From contig NC_064437.1 of the NCBI RefSeq assembly GCF_023343835.1, forward strand, positions 52,960,972 to 53,024,971: a DNA stretch of 64,000 nt, read 5' to 3'. The notes below the pieces were generated by a model. That model saw nothing but the letters and a program-made list of their open reading frames with translations, had not been told where the DNA came from and did not search any database. Each line of letters opens with the position of its first letter. The stretch's first letter is position 1. Made by a program: the position numbers and the translations under genes. The DNA comes from Lagopus muta. Its lineage: Eukaryota; Chordata; Aves; Galliformes; Phasianidae. Below are positions 24,032 to 36,000 of the stretch, one piece after another.

Positions 24032-27000
24032 ATGTCAGTGGGCTGTGCATGCCCTGGTGAGTGCGGGCGGGGCCGGGGGCTGCGCGGGGCTGGGCGGCTG
24101 CGGTGGGTTCGGCCGTGGGGGCTGCGAGGTGTGGGGCCTGGGGTCGCGGCCCCGTGGAACGACGCCGGCGCGGAGTCCGTGTGCCGTGGGCTCTGTGGTC
24201 GCGGCCCCGTGGAACGGCGCCGGGTCTGGGAACTCTGTGATGCGGGGCGGGTGTGGGGCTGAGCTCTGCTTTGGGGTGAGACCTCACGGCGCGGGGACAG
24301 GCTGTGGGGCCGGGTTCCGCGGCACGGACGCTGAGGTCTGTTTACGGGGTCGGCTTCCCGCAGCGGCGGTGCCGGGACCCCCTGGGTTAGGGGCCGGCCG
24401 CGGGGCTGGGGGCCCTACGGCTCGCATGCTGCGGTCTGCCGGAAGGTTTGAGACCTCGCATCTGGCCGCGGGGCCGGGATCCCTGTGGTGCGGATGCTGA
24501 GGACTGCGTACGGGGCTGGGACCCCGCAGCTTTGGGGTCGGGATCCCGCAGCACGAGGGCCGGCCGCGGGACCCCCGAGACGCGGAGCTGGCGCCCTGCG
24601 GGCGGGGCGCTGCGGAGTGCGGGCCGGGCACGCGGGTGGCACGGCGAGGGCTGACCCCGCGGTGGGTAGCGGGCCAGATCCGTGGGGCGCCCCCCGTGGG
24701 CGAGGGGAATTCCCGCTCCGTGCGCCCCGAGCGAGGGGTGGGACCTGGGGGCCTGAGAAGGGGGTGTGCCGAGGCGGTGAGGTCTGAGCGTGCTGCGGGG
24801 ACGCTCGGCGGGCAGCGGGCCGGGGGGGGCTGCGGGCCGGGGGACGCCTGTGCGGGAACCGAGCGTGGTGACGGCCCCGGAGCCTGGCGCCGGGTCCCCG
24901 GGAGGACGTTGACGGGGAACGGAGAGTGTTGGCAGTGCGGGGAGGAACACGCGCGACGGAGACGCTCATTCTTTGGCTGATGGCCCTGCTGTGAGCACGG
25001 TGCCGCCCGGGTTGGCAGAGCCCCGTCCCCTCGGCCGGACCCTGCGTCCCGCGGAGCGCCTCTCTGTTTCGGAGGCCGCCGGGCGGAAGATGTGAGCGCG
25101 GCCCTCGCGCGTCCCCCCCGGTGCGTCCCCGCATCCCCCCCGCGCCGGGGGAGGACAGAAGGGGCGCCCCGCTCCCCCTCCCCGCCGCTGCCTTCCCTCC
25201 CCGCCGTGCTTCCATGCAGGCGGGCGGCCCCTTCCCCCACCGCCTCCTCCATCTCCCACTGGAAGCTGCCAGAGCGCTGCTTCCTCAAGCAGAAAGTCAC
25301 GTGAACCTCCTCCCAGCCAGGCCAAACAGTTAAAGCACCGACCGGCCCCGCAGGCACCGCGCACCCGGGGGGCTCGGCCCGCCTCCCCCGGGTCCCCTCG
25401 CTCCCACCGGGGCCGGGCCGCGGGGTAAACGCCGGGCCCCTCGGCGTGGGGCCACGGCGCTGGCGCGTCCCCTGGGAGCTGGCCCCGTGCCACCGGGAAT
25501 GTCACCGCCATGTTGGTGGGCGACGGGGGGCCTGCAGCATCCCCGGGGGTGGCCTGGTTGTCACCGTGCCCTCTGCGTTTGCGTGGTGTGGATGCCGTGT
25601 GTGCGTGCACGCGTGTCCCCATCCCCTCCCTGCCCGCCCGAGGCTGGTGGCACATCCAGAGAGCTCCCTGCCGCCCCCTCCCCCCTCCCCTCCCTGGACT
25701 GTTTATCGGAATATAGAAAAAAAAACAAGCTCTGCCGCTGGCCTGCTGCCAACCAGAAACATTTAATGAGCCGCTCTGCCCAGGCTGCTCTTCGGGGCTG
25801 CGTTAACTTGGAGGAGTTTCCTGCCTAGGAGATGCTCATGGCAGGGGTTTTGCTCCCGAAGCATCCCTCGGCTGTGCCCCTTCAAACTGCAGGGCTGGGG
25901 GCTGCCCGTGTCTGCGGGGCATCGTGCTCCCGTGCTTCGACCCAGACCTGAAGATGGAGGCTGGGGCCTCTGAAGGTGCCCTGAGGATGGTGCCGGGCCG
26001 AGGTGTGCCTCAGAGCCGCGGCCTTGCAGGCGGTGCCAGGCTGTAAACACACTGCATTTTGGGCTGGCAGAGTGCAGTGCCTGAGCCTGGCACCGTGCTG
26101 CCATGCTGGGCCCACGCTCAGCCCACCGTGCCCTCTTGGCACCTGGAGCTCAGTGCAGTGGGCTTTTGAAAAACAAGCAACAGCAACAAATAATGAGAAG
26201 AAATGATGGTGATGTTGTCTGCCATAGTAACGGTGCTGGTGCCGTGGGGCCCCCGGGGAAGGGAGCGAGGAGTGAGGCCTGCTCCCTCCTCCCACACGGC
26301 CCTGCTGTGCCCCATGCAGGGCTCCCAGCTCCGTTCCCTGCAGGCCTGGCTGCAGCCTCTCGCAGTGGGGAAGCAGCTTGCCCAAGGTCAGCGGGCAGCG
26401 GGTTTGCCGAGCTGGGAACAGAGCCCTGGGCTGGCAGTAGAGCCCTGAGCCATGCTGCCCATTGCTGTGCCGGCTTGCACGGAGCCCTGCGGGGGTTTCC
26501 CTCCTGACCCACGTTTCTTTGAGCCCTGGGCTGCGAGGCTTGGCAGGCCTGGAGGGGTGTGTCTGGTGCAGCATGTCCTGGGGTGGATTATGGGGATGGG
26601 GAGGACAGCAGTGTCCCTGTCTGATGGTTCCTCCCTCCTACCAAGCTGAGCCATGCTGCGAGCCTCCTGTGACAGATGCTTGGGGAAGGGATGGCAGAGT
26701 GCAGGCTGAGCGCTGACAGCCAGAGCCCATGTGCTGCAGCTCCAGTGTGGGAACCACAGCACCCCCAGGGCACCCAAGGTGATGGGAGTCCTGCTGCCCC
26801 TGGCCCCTCACCCTAATTCCTGCATAATTCCTCAGGTCTCATCCTGCACGAGGCTGAGCCCTTCTGCCCTGCAGCAAAGGCTCCAGATGCTTTGAAATCT
26901 GGACCGCAAATGCGACCTGTCCCTCCTGCTGTCCTTTGAAAGCCCCCAGGGCTCTGCTCCCAGCTCCATGAGCCATGTCACTGCCTGCAAATACTGCTGA

Positions 27001-30000
27001 GCAAGGGAAGAAACTACCCTTGGTGGGACCCCATAGCCAAGGCCATCAGTGCAGCCCCTGTGTTCTGGCGCTGCGTGCCAAGTGGTAATAACTGCAAGGG
27101 AGAGGCGTGCCGCCGCTGCGCTCCCTGCCCTGCCACAAGCTGATAGAGCTGTGGGGCAGTGTCTGTGTGTGTTTTGTTTTCACCTTGCTGGTGGTACTGT
27201 GATGGGAGATGCCAACTACCCCATCCACCTGATGGATGCTGTGTGCGCCGTGCCACCCTCTTGGTGCTGGAGAGAGCAGGGGGAGTTAGCAGCTGCCCCA
27301 TGCTCACCTCAGGATCTGCTTATTAGGATGGTAAATTGGGGCCTAGGGCTCTCTGCAGACATGTGGCACGGCTCCTCTGCACCCGTGTGAGCTCACCCTG
27401 CTGCCAGCTCTGGTTTGTTGGGGAAAGCTGTGATGGGTTAACCAGCCGGCCTGGTGCTGGGTGCCTGTCGGCTGCGCTCCGAGTTTATTCCAGAAATGGT
27501 ATTGTCTGCACCTCCTGTGCCAGCACAGAGCTGCTCTGAAAGCCGATATGTTGGGGGCTGCCCTAGGGGGGTGAGGGGGTGCTGACAGCAGGATGGGCCC
27601 CCGGGGCAGTGCCTGGCTCCCGAGCATGTGAGGTGCTGCAGTGCTGGGCCTGAGTGCCCCGCACAGGGCAGGAGCACTGAGCTGTGGCAGAATGGCAGTG
27701 GAACCAGCATCCCCTGCCTGTCCCCTGCACCTCCAGCTCACTTTCCTGTCTCAACTTCATGCCACCTTCTTGCCTTTGCTGTGGGATTCCCTTAGCCACA
27801 TCCGTGTTGCTTGCACATGAGGATGCATGCATGTGCACAGTGCTGGGGGCCTCCTTTGCACGTGGTTTGGGCACATCCTTTTGCTCTCTCTCTCTGAAAC
27901 TGCAATATCTTGCTGCTGGAGTGAGGAGCAGGGAGTAGTGGTGGGTATTGGGAGCTGTGCTGGGTGCCCCCTGGCCGGCCCCTGGGGAGGCAGGCTGGGG
28001 CCAGGCGGCTGTTATCAGGCAGCTTGCAGGGCTGAGCTGTGGTTTCCTGCTGTTGCTGGAGGGGGAGGGTGTTGTGGAACTGGTGGGGTGGTGAGCCTGC
28101 TGCTGACCCCACCTGGAGCAGGGAGGGTGGCTGGTACCCCCCAGACCTGGGATGGGGCTCTGGAATGGTTAAAGGTACTGCTGATGGTTTTTTAGGGGAG
28201 GGAACAGCGTGCTCACTGTGATGTGGGAATATGATTGTGCACATGGGCTATGCACACCTAACCATGCAGGCATGGACACCACTGTGTGCCAGGACACCTG
28301 CTGTGGGCACAAGTACCTACAGGAGCACTGTGCCCCATCCCACCATGCCAGCAGGCACCAGAGACAACATCCCACAGGAGCCCTCGCATCTGGTTTTCTG
28401 CTGCCATTTGTCCCCATCCCTCCTAAGCAGGTTGCTTCCAGGACAAACACAAACGTTAGACCAGTGCGTAATCTCCCATGCCACAGATGCCAGCCCCTGC
28501 TCTGCTCTAGCCCCACCCTGCTTGTGGGGTAGAGATAATACTTTGCTCCACTGTGGGTCCCGGGGGTCTCTGGTGCAGGAGCCCCATGTGCAGTGGGTGA
28601 GCAGGGGCCTCTGCTTTCTGCAGCAGCCGCCAGCCCTGGGCCCCTCCTCGGCGCCGCGGGGCTTGCGCTGGGAGCAGAGCCAGGTTTCTGCAGTGAAGTC
28701 CAGGTGGAGCCGTGCGGAGATGCCGGCTGCTTGGGGGACAGCAGGGTGTAAGCCCCCTTCCCGGAGCCCAGTGCTCAATCCCCCAGCTCAGGACCCCATG
28801 GCACACATCCTCCTCTGGGGAGATGCCCGCTAGCATTGCGCGCAGCCCAGGGGCTCCTGCAGAGTGCTGCTGGAGCCTGCCCCAGCTCCTGCCTCCCCGC
28901 CGGCGGGAGCAGCTCACAGCACGCCGCTCCGCCAGGCATGGGGCAAGCCTGGGCGCACAGGCTGGCATGCACTGACTGGTCCGTGGCACAGCCCTGGGGC
29001 AGCCGTGTGCAGGAGCATAGTAGCTTGAGTACCCAGGGAATGGTAGCATGGACACCGTGGGGCTGAGCCACTGCCGGAGCCGTCTGTTGGGTATTTGGGG
29101 TGAAACGGTGCCAAGGAGAGCTGTGCCTGCACAAAGGCACGGCAGGAGGAGGGGGATGTGTCCTCCTGCTTCTGTGCCAAGTGCCCTGGAGAGCACAGTG
29201 TGCAGCAGCACCGTGTGTGCGGCAGCGCTGTGCATGCCGTTGGTTTGCACGCTGCAGGAGGCTTGGAGCGGCAGCAAGCTGCCCTGTGCCGTGCCTGGAA
29301 TGGGGCTGGCTGGTGCCTGACCCAGAGCTGCAGGGAGTGGGAGCTGCCATCCCCATCCAGCGGTGGCCGTGTCCCTGTTTGGCCTAGCTGGCAGAGCAGA
29401 GGCAGCTGTTAACAGGAAGGACACACATGTTAGCAACAAAAACACAGCAGCGAGAGGAAGCAGAAGCGATGCATTATTGATAGAGCTATTTGATGCTGCT
29501 ATATTCGGAGAGCTGCTTTGGAGAGCTCAGCAGTGCTGCACAGGGGGTGAGGGGAAGGGGTGGGCTTTGCTGGTAGAGTTACCTGCTGGTAACACACCAC
29601 GTGCATCTATGGTACTGTGAGATACCCATCAATCCTGGGGGGTTTTCAGCATCCTCCCCACTGATGACCCCCATCCGTATGGATGGGGGTGTGGAGGGAC
29701 CCAGCCCCCTTGCTTATCTTTGAAGAATGTGGGTTTGGAAGGTGGCTGATTTCATCTTTTCAGCAGTTCATATGGATGAGGAGCGGCTCCTTTGGCAAGG
29801 ATTTCCACTGCCCCTTGGCACTGCTGTGTGCCCCCATCTCAGCTTATCCACTCCATCACCGTTCTGCACAAGATCCAACCCGGCCAGGCTGTGGGGACCA
29901 GCCCCAGGCCAGGAAACTGGCTGTAAAACGAACCATTCTTGTAACATGAGAGAATCCACCTGGAGCGTCTGGAGTCATAAACCCTGTGGAGCTGGCAGGC

Positions 30001-33000
30001 TCTCCCCGGGCTGCTGCCAGAGGGGCCAGGGCTGGCTGCTGTGGGTGGCCACAAAAGCCCACGAGGGTGCAAGCCCAGCATTAGGGCAAGGCTGAGCTCC
30101 TGGCCATGTCCTTTGCTGTGGGCAAGGTGTGCTGCAGGGATGGAGATGGCTTTCCATCACCTGGGTTGTTTTGCAGGATGTGATCACGTATCCAGGTCTT
30201 TCCCTCCGCTCCTTCCATGATGCTCAGAGTCTGAGCCTGTAGCTCCCTGCCTTGCCCTGCTCACCAGCTCCGCCTGTGCGTCTCGCTATCTGGGCTTTCC
30301 TCGTGCGTCTTGGTGTCTGGAAATGGTTTTGTTTTGGAAGGGTTAATCCTGGGAGCCCCCAGGATCTGCCGCCTGCCCAGCATGACTCATTGCTGAGCTC
30401 CCAGCCTCCCCCAGGCTCTCCAGGGGAGCGGTGATGGAGCCAAGCTTTCTCCAGAGAAGAAGAGGGGCCCACCTACCCCAGGCACCCCCATGATCCAGCC
30501 GAGAGAATTCCCCCCTGGAGAGGCAGGGACAAGAGCAGATTTCCACATGAAGGGGGTAAGATTTATGGTGGGGAGCACCCCTGTGTGTCCTCACTGTGCT
30601 ATTCCCATCAACCGCTTGCTCTGCGGGTGGGAGCACATTGCAGGGAAGGGGCTCCCCCGCCATCGCCGCCACACGCACTGCGCTCCCCAGCTGCATCCCA
30701 GCCCTTCTGCTCTCCATCCAGCATCTCTTTAATTATTAACTCGGCTATAACCATAAACAGCTGGGGCTGCTGCAGCCACGTGGACCGGGCCAGCGCTGTC
30801 GTCAGAGCCGAGCAGGGACACGTGAACGGTCCCGGTGGGCTGCTCTGTCCCAGTACTGCTTGGGGGGTGTTGGCTGTGGGGCCGTGCACCCATGGGTGCT
30901 GCTCTCTGATCCTTACAGACACAGCTGCAGTGGGGGCAGAGTGCCCTTCATGTGGGGTTTTGCTCTGGTAGCTGTGCATGCATCGTGCATCCCTGAGGCC
31001 TGGGCCTACGTCACCCTGCAGCTTCAGGGCAGGGAAGGGCTGTAGGAGGGCGTGCTTGCCCAAGGTGTGTGTGCAGACGTGTCCAGGCTGTGCCAGCGTG
31101 TGTGCATGTGTGTGCTGGTCCGTGAGCACGTGTGCAAGTGTGCATGGGGCGAGCTGCATGGATGTGTGTGCCTGCTGCGGGCCTGGTGCTGAGCTGGCTG
31201 CATGGGGGCCTGAAACTGAGGGAAAAGGGAAAGTAGTTCAAGCAAGAGAAATCCAGAAAAACTTCAAAGAAAAAAAACAATCAAAGCAAACTAGAGAAAA
31301 GTATACTTTTATTGCAGCTTTCCCAGGGAAAGAAATACTTTCCAGCTGGTGTCAAGCTCAACGCTGGGCTGTGCTCAGAGCCCCAGGAACTGTGCTGGGA
31401 TTGGGACTGACAGGTCCCTGTGCTGTGGGATGCCTGCCCTGCTCTGCGTTGCTCTGCTGGGGGGGACTGGAGCAGCAAACAGCAAAATGCGTGTTTGATG
31501 CCAGCGGTTGCTCCTCCTGGCACGGAGGTGATGAGATGGCAGTCAAAGGCGTTGTTGCATGGTGGCCTTCAAGCAGAAAGCAAGCCCATGCCTTGCTCTG
31601 TGTAGGCAGTGCTCTCAGGTGCAGGGTTTGGGCATTTGTGAAGAGCCAGGGGTTGGACTCGGAGGTCCTGGTGTGCCTTCCGACGTGAGGTGTTCTGTGA
31701 TTCTGTGCTATGCGAGTTGTAAAGCATTTTGATGTGTGTTGAATGGATGCTCCTCCCTGTGCAGGAGTATGGGTGGCTGTATATAGGTGTACATGTAGAG
31801 ATATGGGGATGTACAGCTGTGTGTACGTGCAGGATGCACAGACAAGTGTGTGTAGGTGTGTATATGGATATGGGCGTACAGATGATTGCATAGATAAGCA
31901 TCTGTGCAGTGTATATTGGTGCATACAGATGTGTCTATATAGGTGTGTGCAGCATTGTGTGGAAGTGTAGGTGTATATTTGGCTGTTAAGGTGTGCTATG
32001 TGCACAGGGGGGTGGCTGGAGGCAGGTGTAGGAGTACAGAGGGGTGCATGCAGGTGTGTATATAGGGACACGTGTAGGTGTACAGGGGTGTATAGATCGG
32101 TGTAGCTACACAAAGGAGCACGGAGAGGTGTATACGTAGGAACGGCTGTGGGGGCCCATAGGGCTGCGTGGAGGTTTGTAGGTGTAGGTGCACACAGATA
32201 CGCGTGCACAGAGGGCTGTATAGAGAGGTGTGTGTGTCGCTACGTAGATAGGTGCAGCTGCACGGAGGGCCGTACGGAGGCACTCGGGAGGTTCCGGCAG
32301 CCCGGCGCGGGGCTGCACGGCACCGAACTTTTCCCCTCGGTGCCGGCGGGCCCGTCCCGTCCCGTCCAGCCCCGCGGCCCTTTTGTGCGGGCGGCGCGGT
32401 GCCCCGGGCGGGCGGACAGACGGACGGACGGACGGACGGCCGGCAGCGGGCGCGCCGCCGCCGCAGCCATTGTGGGTCGGCGCGGCGCAGACAAAGGAAG
32501 CGCCCCGCGCCCCGCCCCGCCCCGCCCCGCCGCCGCCCCCATGGCGGCCCGCCGCCCCGCCGCCCGCCCCAGCGCCGTCGCCAACGCCGCGCTCCGACCC
32601 CCGCCCCAGCGCCGCCGCCGCCCGCCGTGAGTCGCTCGGTTCGGCCCGGCTCGGTTCGGCCCGGCCTGCCGCCACCGGGAAGTTTCCCGTCCCCCTTTCA
32701 CCCCCCTTCCCTTCCTCCCCCTTCTCTGTCTCTCTCTCTCTCTCGGTTCGGCCCCGGTGGCGGAAGGGAGGGCCGGGTCCCGCCCGCAAAGTTGTGAGCG
32801 GAGGCGCCGGCCCCGCTCGGCCCGGCCCGGCCCCCTTACCGCCGGTCTGCCCGGCTCTGCCTTCCCCCTACAGCTCCCTTTCCTATCGCCCCTATCTCCT
32901 CCTCTTCGCTCCCCCTCTCACCCCCCAGCCCCCCGCCGTGCCCCGCAGCTCCCTTTGTTCTCCCCCCGGCTCCAGCCCTCGGCCGTGCCCCCCGACGGCT

Positions 33001-36000
33001 GCCCCGCGCCCTCCCGGTGTCCCCGCACCCGCTGTCACCTCCTGCTGCAACTTCATCCCCTCCTGTGGCTCCGGGGGTCTGACAGAAGGGAGCGAAGCAC
33101 GGGAGGGGTGCAAAGCATTGGGGCCGTGCATCTCCCTGCAAGAGCTCGGGGGTGCGGGGGGTGCAGGCGTGTGAGTGGCTGATAGACAAAGCCCTTGGGG
33201 CTGGGGGATGCTTTTGGGGAGTGGGCAACAGCGCTCCCTGCCTGGCTGCTCATTGTGGGCTTGTGTCTGGGGGGTTCCTCTATGGCCCCAACCACCCTGT
33301 GACAGGCTGCCCTGACCTCAGCCACGCGCTGACCTCCAGCGGTCCTGGAGATGATGAGATAAGCACTCCTAGTACTGCACTGGGCTGCACACCCTGAGCT
33401 CCCAGCCCCACATTGACTTATCAGAGCCTGGGTACAAACTGCAGGGCGGTGAGTCCAGCAGAGACAAACCCTTGGTGCTGCCTCAGGGCTGGGCTGCACG
33501 GCCAGGATGTGGCACTGATGGTTGTTCCCGTTCTTGGGGTTTCAGAATGGGCATCTGGCAGTACTGGCAGGGCACCTGCTGCAAGTGCAGAATCCTCTGG
33601 TGCTGATTGCCAGGGTGACTTGCTGTGTTCCCCAGGGCTTTGTCCCAGTGGTTTTGTAGCAGCTCCTCCAAAGCTGCCGGGGTGTCAGCTCCCACTGTTT
33701 GCTGTGAATCGTGGTGAATTCGGGCAGGTCTTCGTTCCCTAAAGGCTCGGGCTTTGGAGCGTTGTCCTTGTGGTTGTTGCTAATAGAGGAAGGAGTTTGG
33801 TCTTTGCCCTCATGATGCCGTACAAATCCCCAAATCCTAGCACCCTGGCTGCAGCTCTCCCCTGGTGCTCTGTCCCAGCTTTTCTTGCAGACCCTTCTGC
33901 CCAGCACTGCCTGCTCCGTGCCAGGCAGACACCCTGGCGGGGCTCTGAGCACCCTGGCACAAGCTCCAAGGGGTCCGGCCACGGAGCAGCAGCAGCACTC
34001 ATTAGGAAAGCTGCTGTCCTCCAGTGACCCAGAGCACAGGGGCTGTGCGTGCTGATGGCACTGCAAGCTCACACACGTGGGTTGTGACACCGGTGGCAGC
34101 AAGGTGTGCTGTTGTTTGAGGCAGACCGGTATTGCAGCTGGGGATGCCAGGGTGAGAAGGCTTGCCTTGGGCTGCGCAGCACAGGTAGAGGTGGTTCTAC
34201 AGTGCTTCATTTCTGGTTTGGGAGCTCTGCAGCACCAGGCAGATGTGTGTGGCCAAACCCACTGCTCCTTGGCTTTGGCCCTTCGTGCTGGAGCTCAGAC
34301 TGTGCTGGGTATGTTGGCTCTTAGGGGACTTGGGCTCCTCTGTCCCCACCGTGCTTTGCACTGATGCAGTTGGCAGATCCAAGAGCAGGCAGCAGCCCCG
34401 GGAGGCATCACCTGGCCCTGGGTGCTGGGCACACCTGGGCGCTGCTGCCCATAACAAACTGCCCCACACTGCCCCTGGCCCCGAAGCTGTGTGCTGAGGA
34501 CGGTGAGCCGCCCAGCATCAGGCCAGAGAGATCCCGAGCGCTGCAGTTATCCCGAGCCCTGACCCTGGTGACAGCACATGCGAAGCTGTGCAAGTGCAGC
34601 AACCAAAAGCTTTTTCTCTGAGGTCATGGTGTGGGCTGTTTCTGTTTGCTTTAACCTGAGACCTGGGCTGGTGGCACTGTGCAAACTGCTGTGATGCGGG
34701 TAAGCCCCTATGGACTGGGGGGGGAGAGGGGGGGTGAGGGCACGTGGTCCAACCCTGTTTTGCAGCCCATTCCCTGGAGACTACGCGTCCCAGCGTGCAG
34801 CGCTCGTTGCTCCTCACCATGGCCAGCAGCGAGCGGAGCAGAGCGGTGCATCCCGGGATGCCGGATCTCCATGCGCCACGTGGGGCTGACAGCCATCCTT
34901 GGCTGCGGGGCTGCACCAGCTTTTCCCTGCCCTCCCTTCCCAGGGCTGGCAGGCAGCAGGGATGTTGGTGGGCCGTCACTTCTGCTCCCTTCCCTACCCA
35001 TCTCCTGTAGTGCCGTTCCATCAGGCTGCAGCTCACATCACTTCTGTGGCCAGGTGCCATCCTCGTGAGTTGCAGTCCCGCAGATGCAAAGCAGTGCTGT
35101 GTGTGACAGTGGGCACTGGGCTGCCAGTGGTGCTGGGATGCGTGTCCCTCCACTGGGGCCAAGGAGCGTGGTGACATCCATGCGGAGATGTCGCTGTGCA
35201 TCACGTGGGGAGGCTGTCCAGGGTGTTGTGCCTGCAGCTGGTTGCGCTCCATCCTGTCCGGATGAGAGAAAGGAGGATGAAGGCAGCCTCACTGGGGCAC
35301 GCTGATGCCTGGCTCCCAGGACGCATCAATATGACATCTGACTGGGGAGCCCCAGGTGGGAACTGTGGCTGTCCCCGTGTCCTACCCCAAGCAGAGGGGG
35401 GGGAGGGTCCCACCACCCTGTGAGATCATTCTGTGCACACAGAGGGAATTCATTGTCAGCTCAAATCCATGCAGGGCTGAGGGACACAGAGCCTTCAGGG
35501 GTGTAAAAACAAAGCATTGGAAGATGAGCGGTGCCGTTCAGGTTTGATTTTCCTTTCTCCTGAGGATGTGGTGACCGATGCACTCTCTGTGGGGTGAATT
35601 GATGCATCTCAAACACCTTGGGAAAGTTTCTTGTGCATCAACTATGCTTCGACTCTGTGTTATTTAATGGCAGTGAGGAAAGCGCTGCATTTCCAGCTCA
35701 GCCTCAGCTGAATTCTGATTTCCATAGAGCACAACTTGACCAGGATGAAAGCAAGAATTCCCCAGCACCGGTGCTGACCTTGGTGGCAAAACTTGTGTCT
35801 GTGCCATAGAGGCGGGCAGCCCTGCCCTGCTCCCCCTGCTGCAGTGGGAGGGGGTGAGGAGCAGTGCGCTCCTGCGTGATGAGGTGCACTGTCTCCTCCA
35901 GACGTGCCGTGTGACGGGTGTCCCCTTGTGGGGCGTCCCATACCGGTCCAAAGCTGGCTGTCTCAACTCCCAGCGCTGGGGGCAATGCTTTCTTTCATCC

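Larger units (their letters stand above)
23100..25450. promoter_or_regulatory. LDB1: CpG island / main LDB1 promoter
   Basis: This 2.3-kb CpG island surrounds LDB1 coding exon 1. Visible elements are a palindromic NRF1-type site GCGCATGCGC at 23772-23781, an alternating purine-pyrimidine CGCA run at 23706-23728, a GGA trinucleotide run at 23736-23758, and many SP1-type boxes. The transcription start is probably between about 23,700 and 23,950, since the start codon is at 24032. Confidence 0.75.

Noticed and set aside
24284-25357. 357-codon minus-strand frame over the LDB1 promoter
   Set aside because: Low-complexity Arg/Pro/Ala translation of CpG-island DNA on the strand opposite LDB1.
28507-29445. 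312-codon minus-strand frame in LDB1 intron 1
   Set aside because: It has no recognisable domain, and its residue mix (Ala, Pro, Cys, His, Leu) is typical of translated GC-rich noncoding DNA.
31358-32209. 283-codon minus-strand frame rich in Tyr, Thr, His, Pro and Leu
   Set aside because: It is the translation of the TG-rich minisatellite. The periodic sequence simply lacks stops in this frame.
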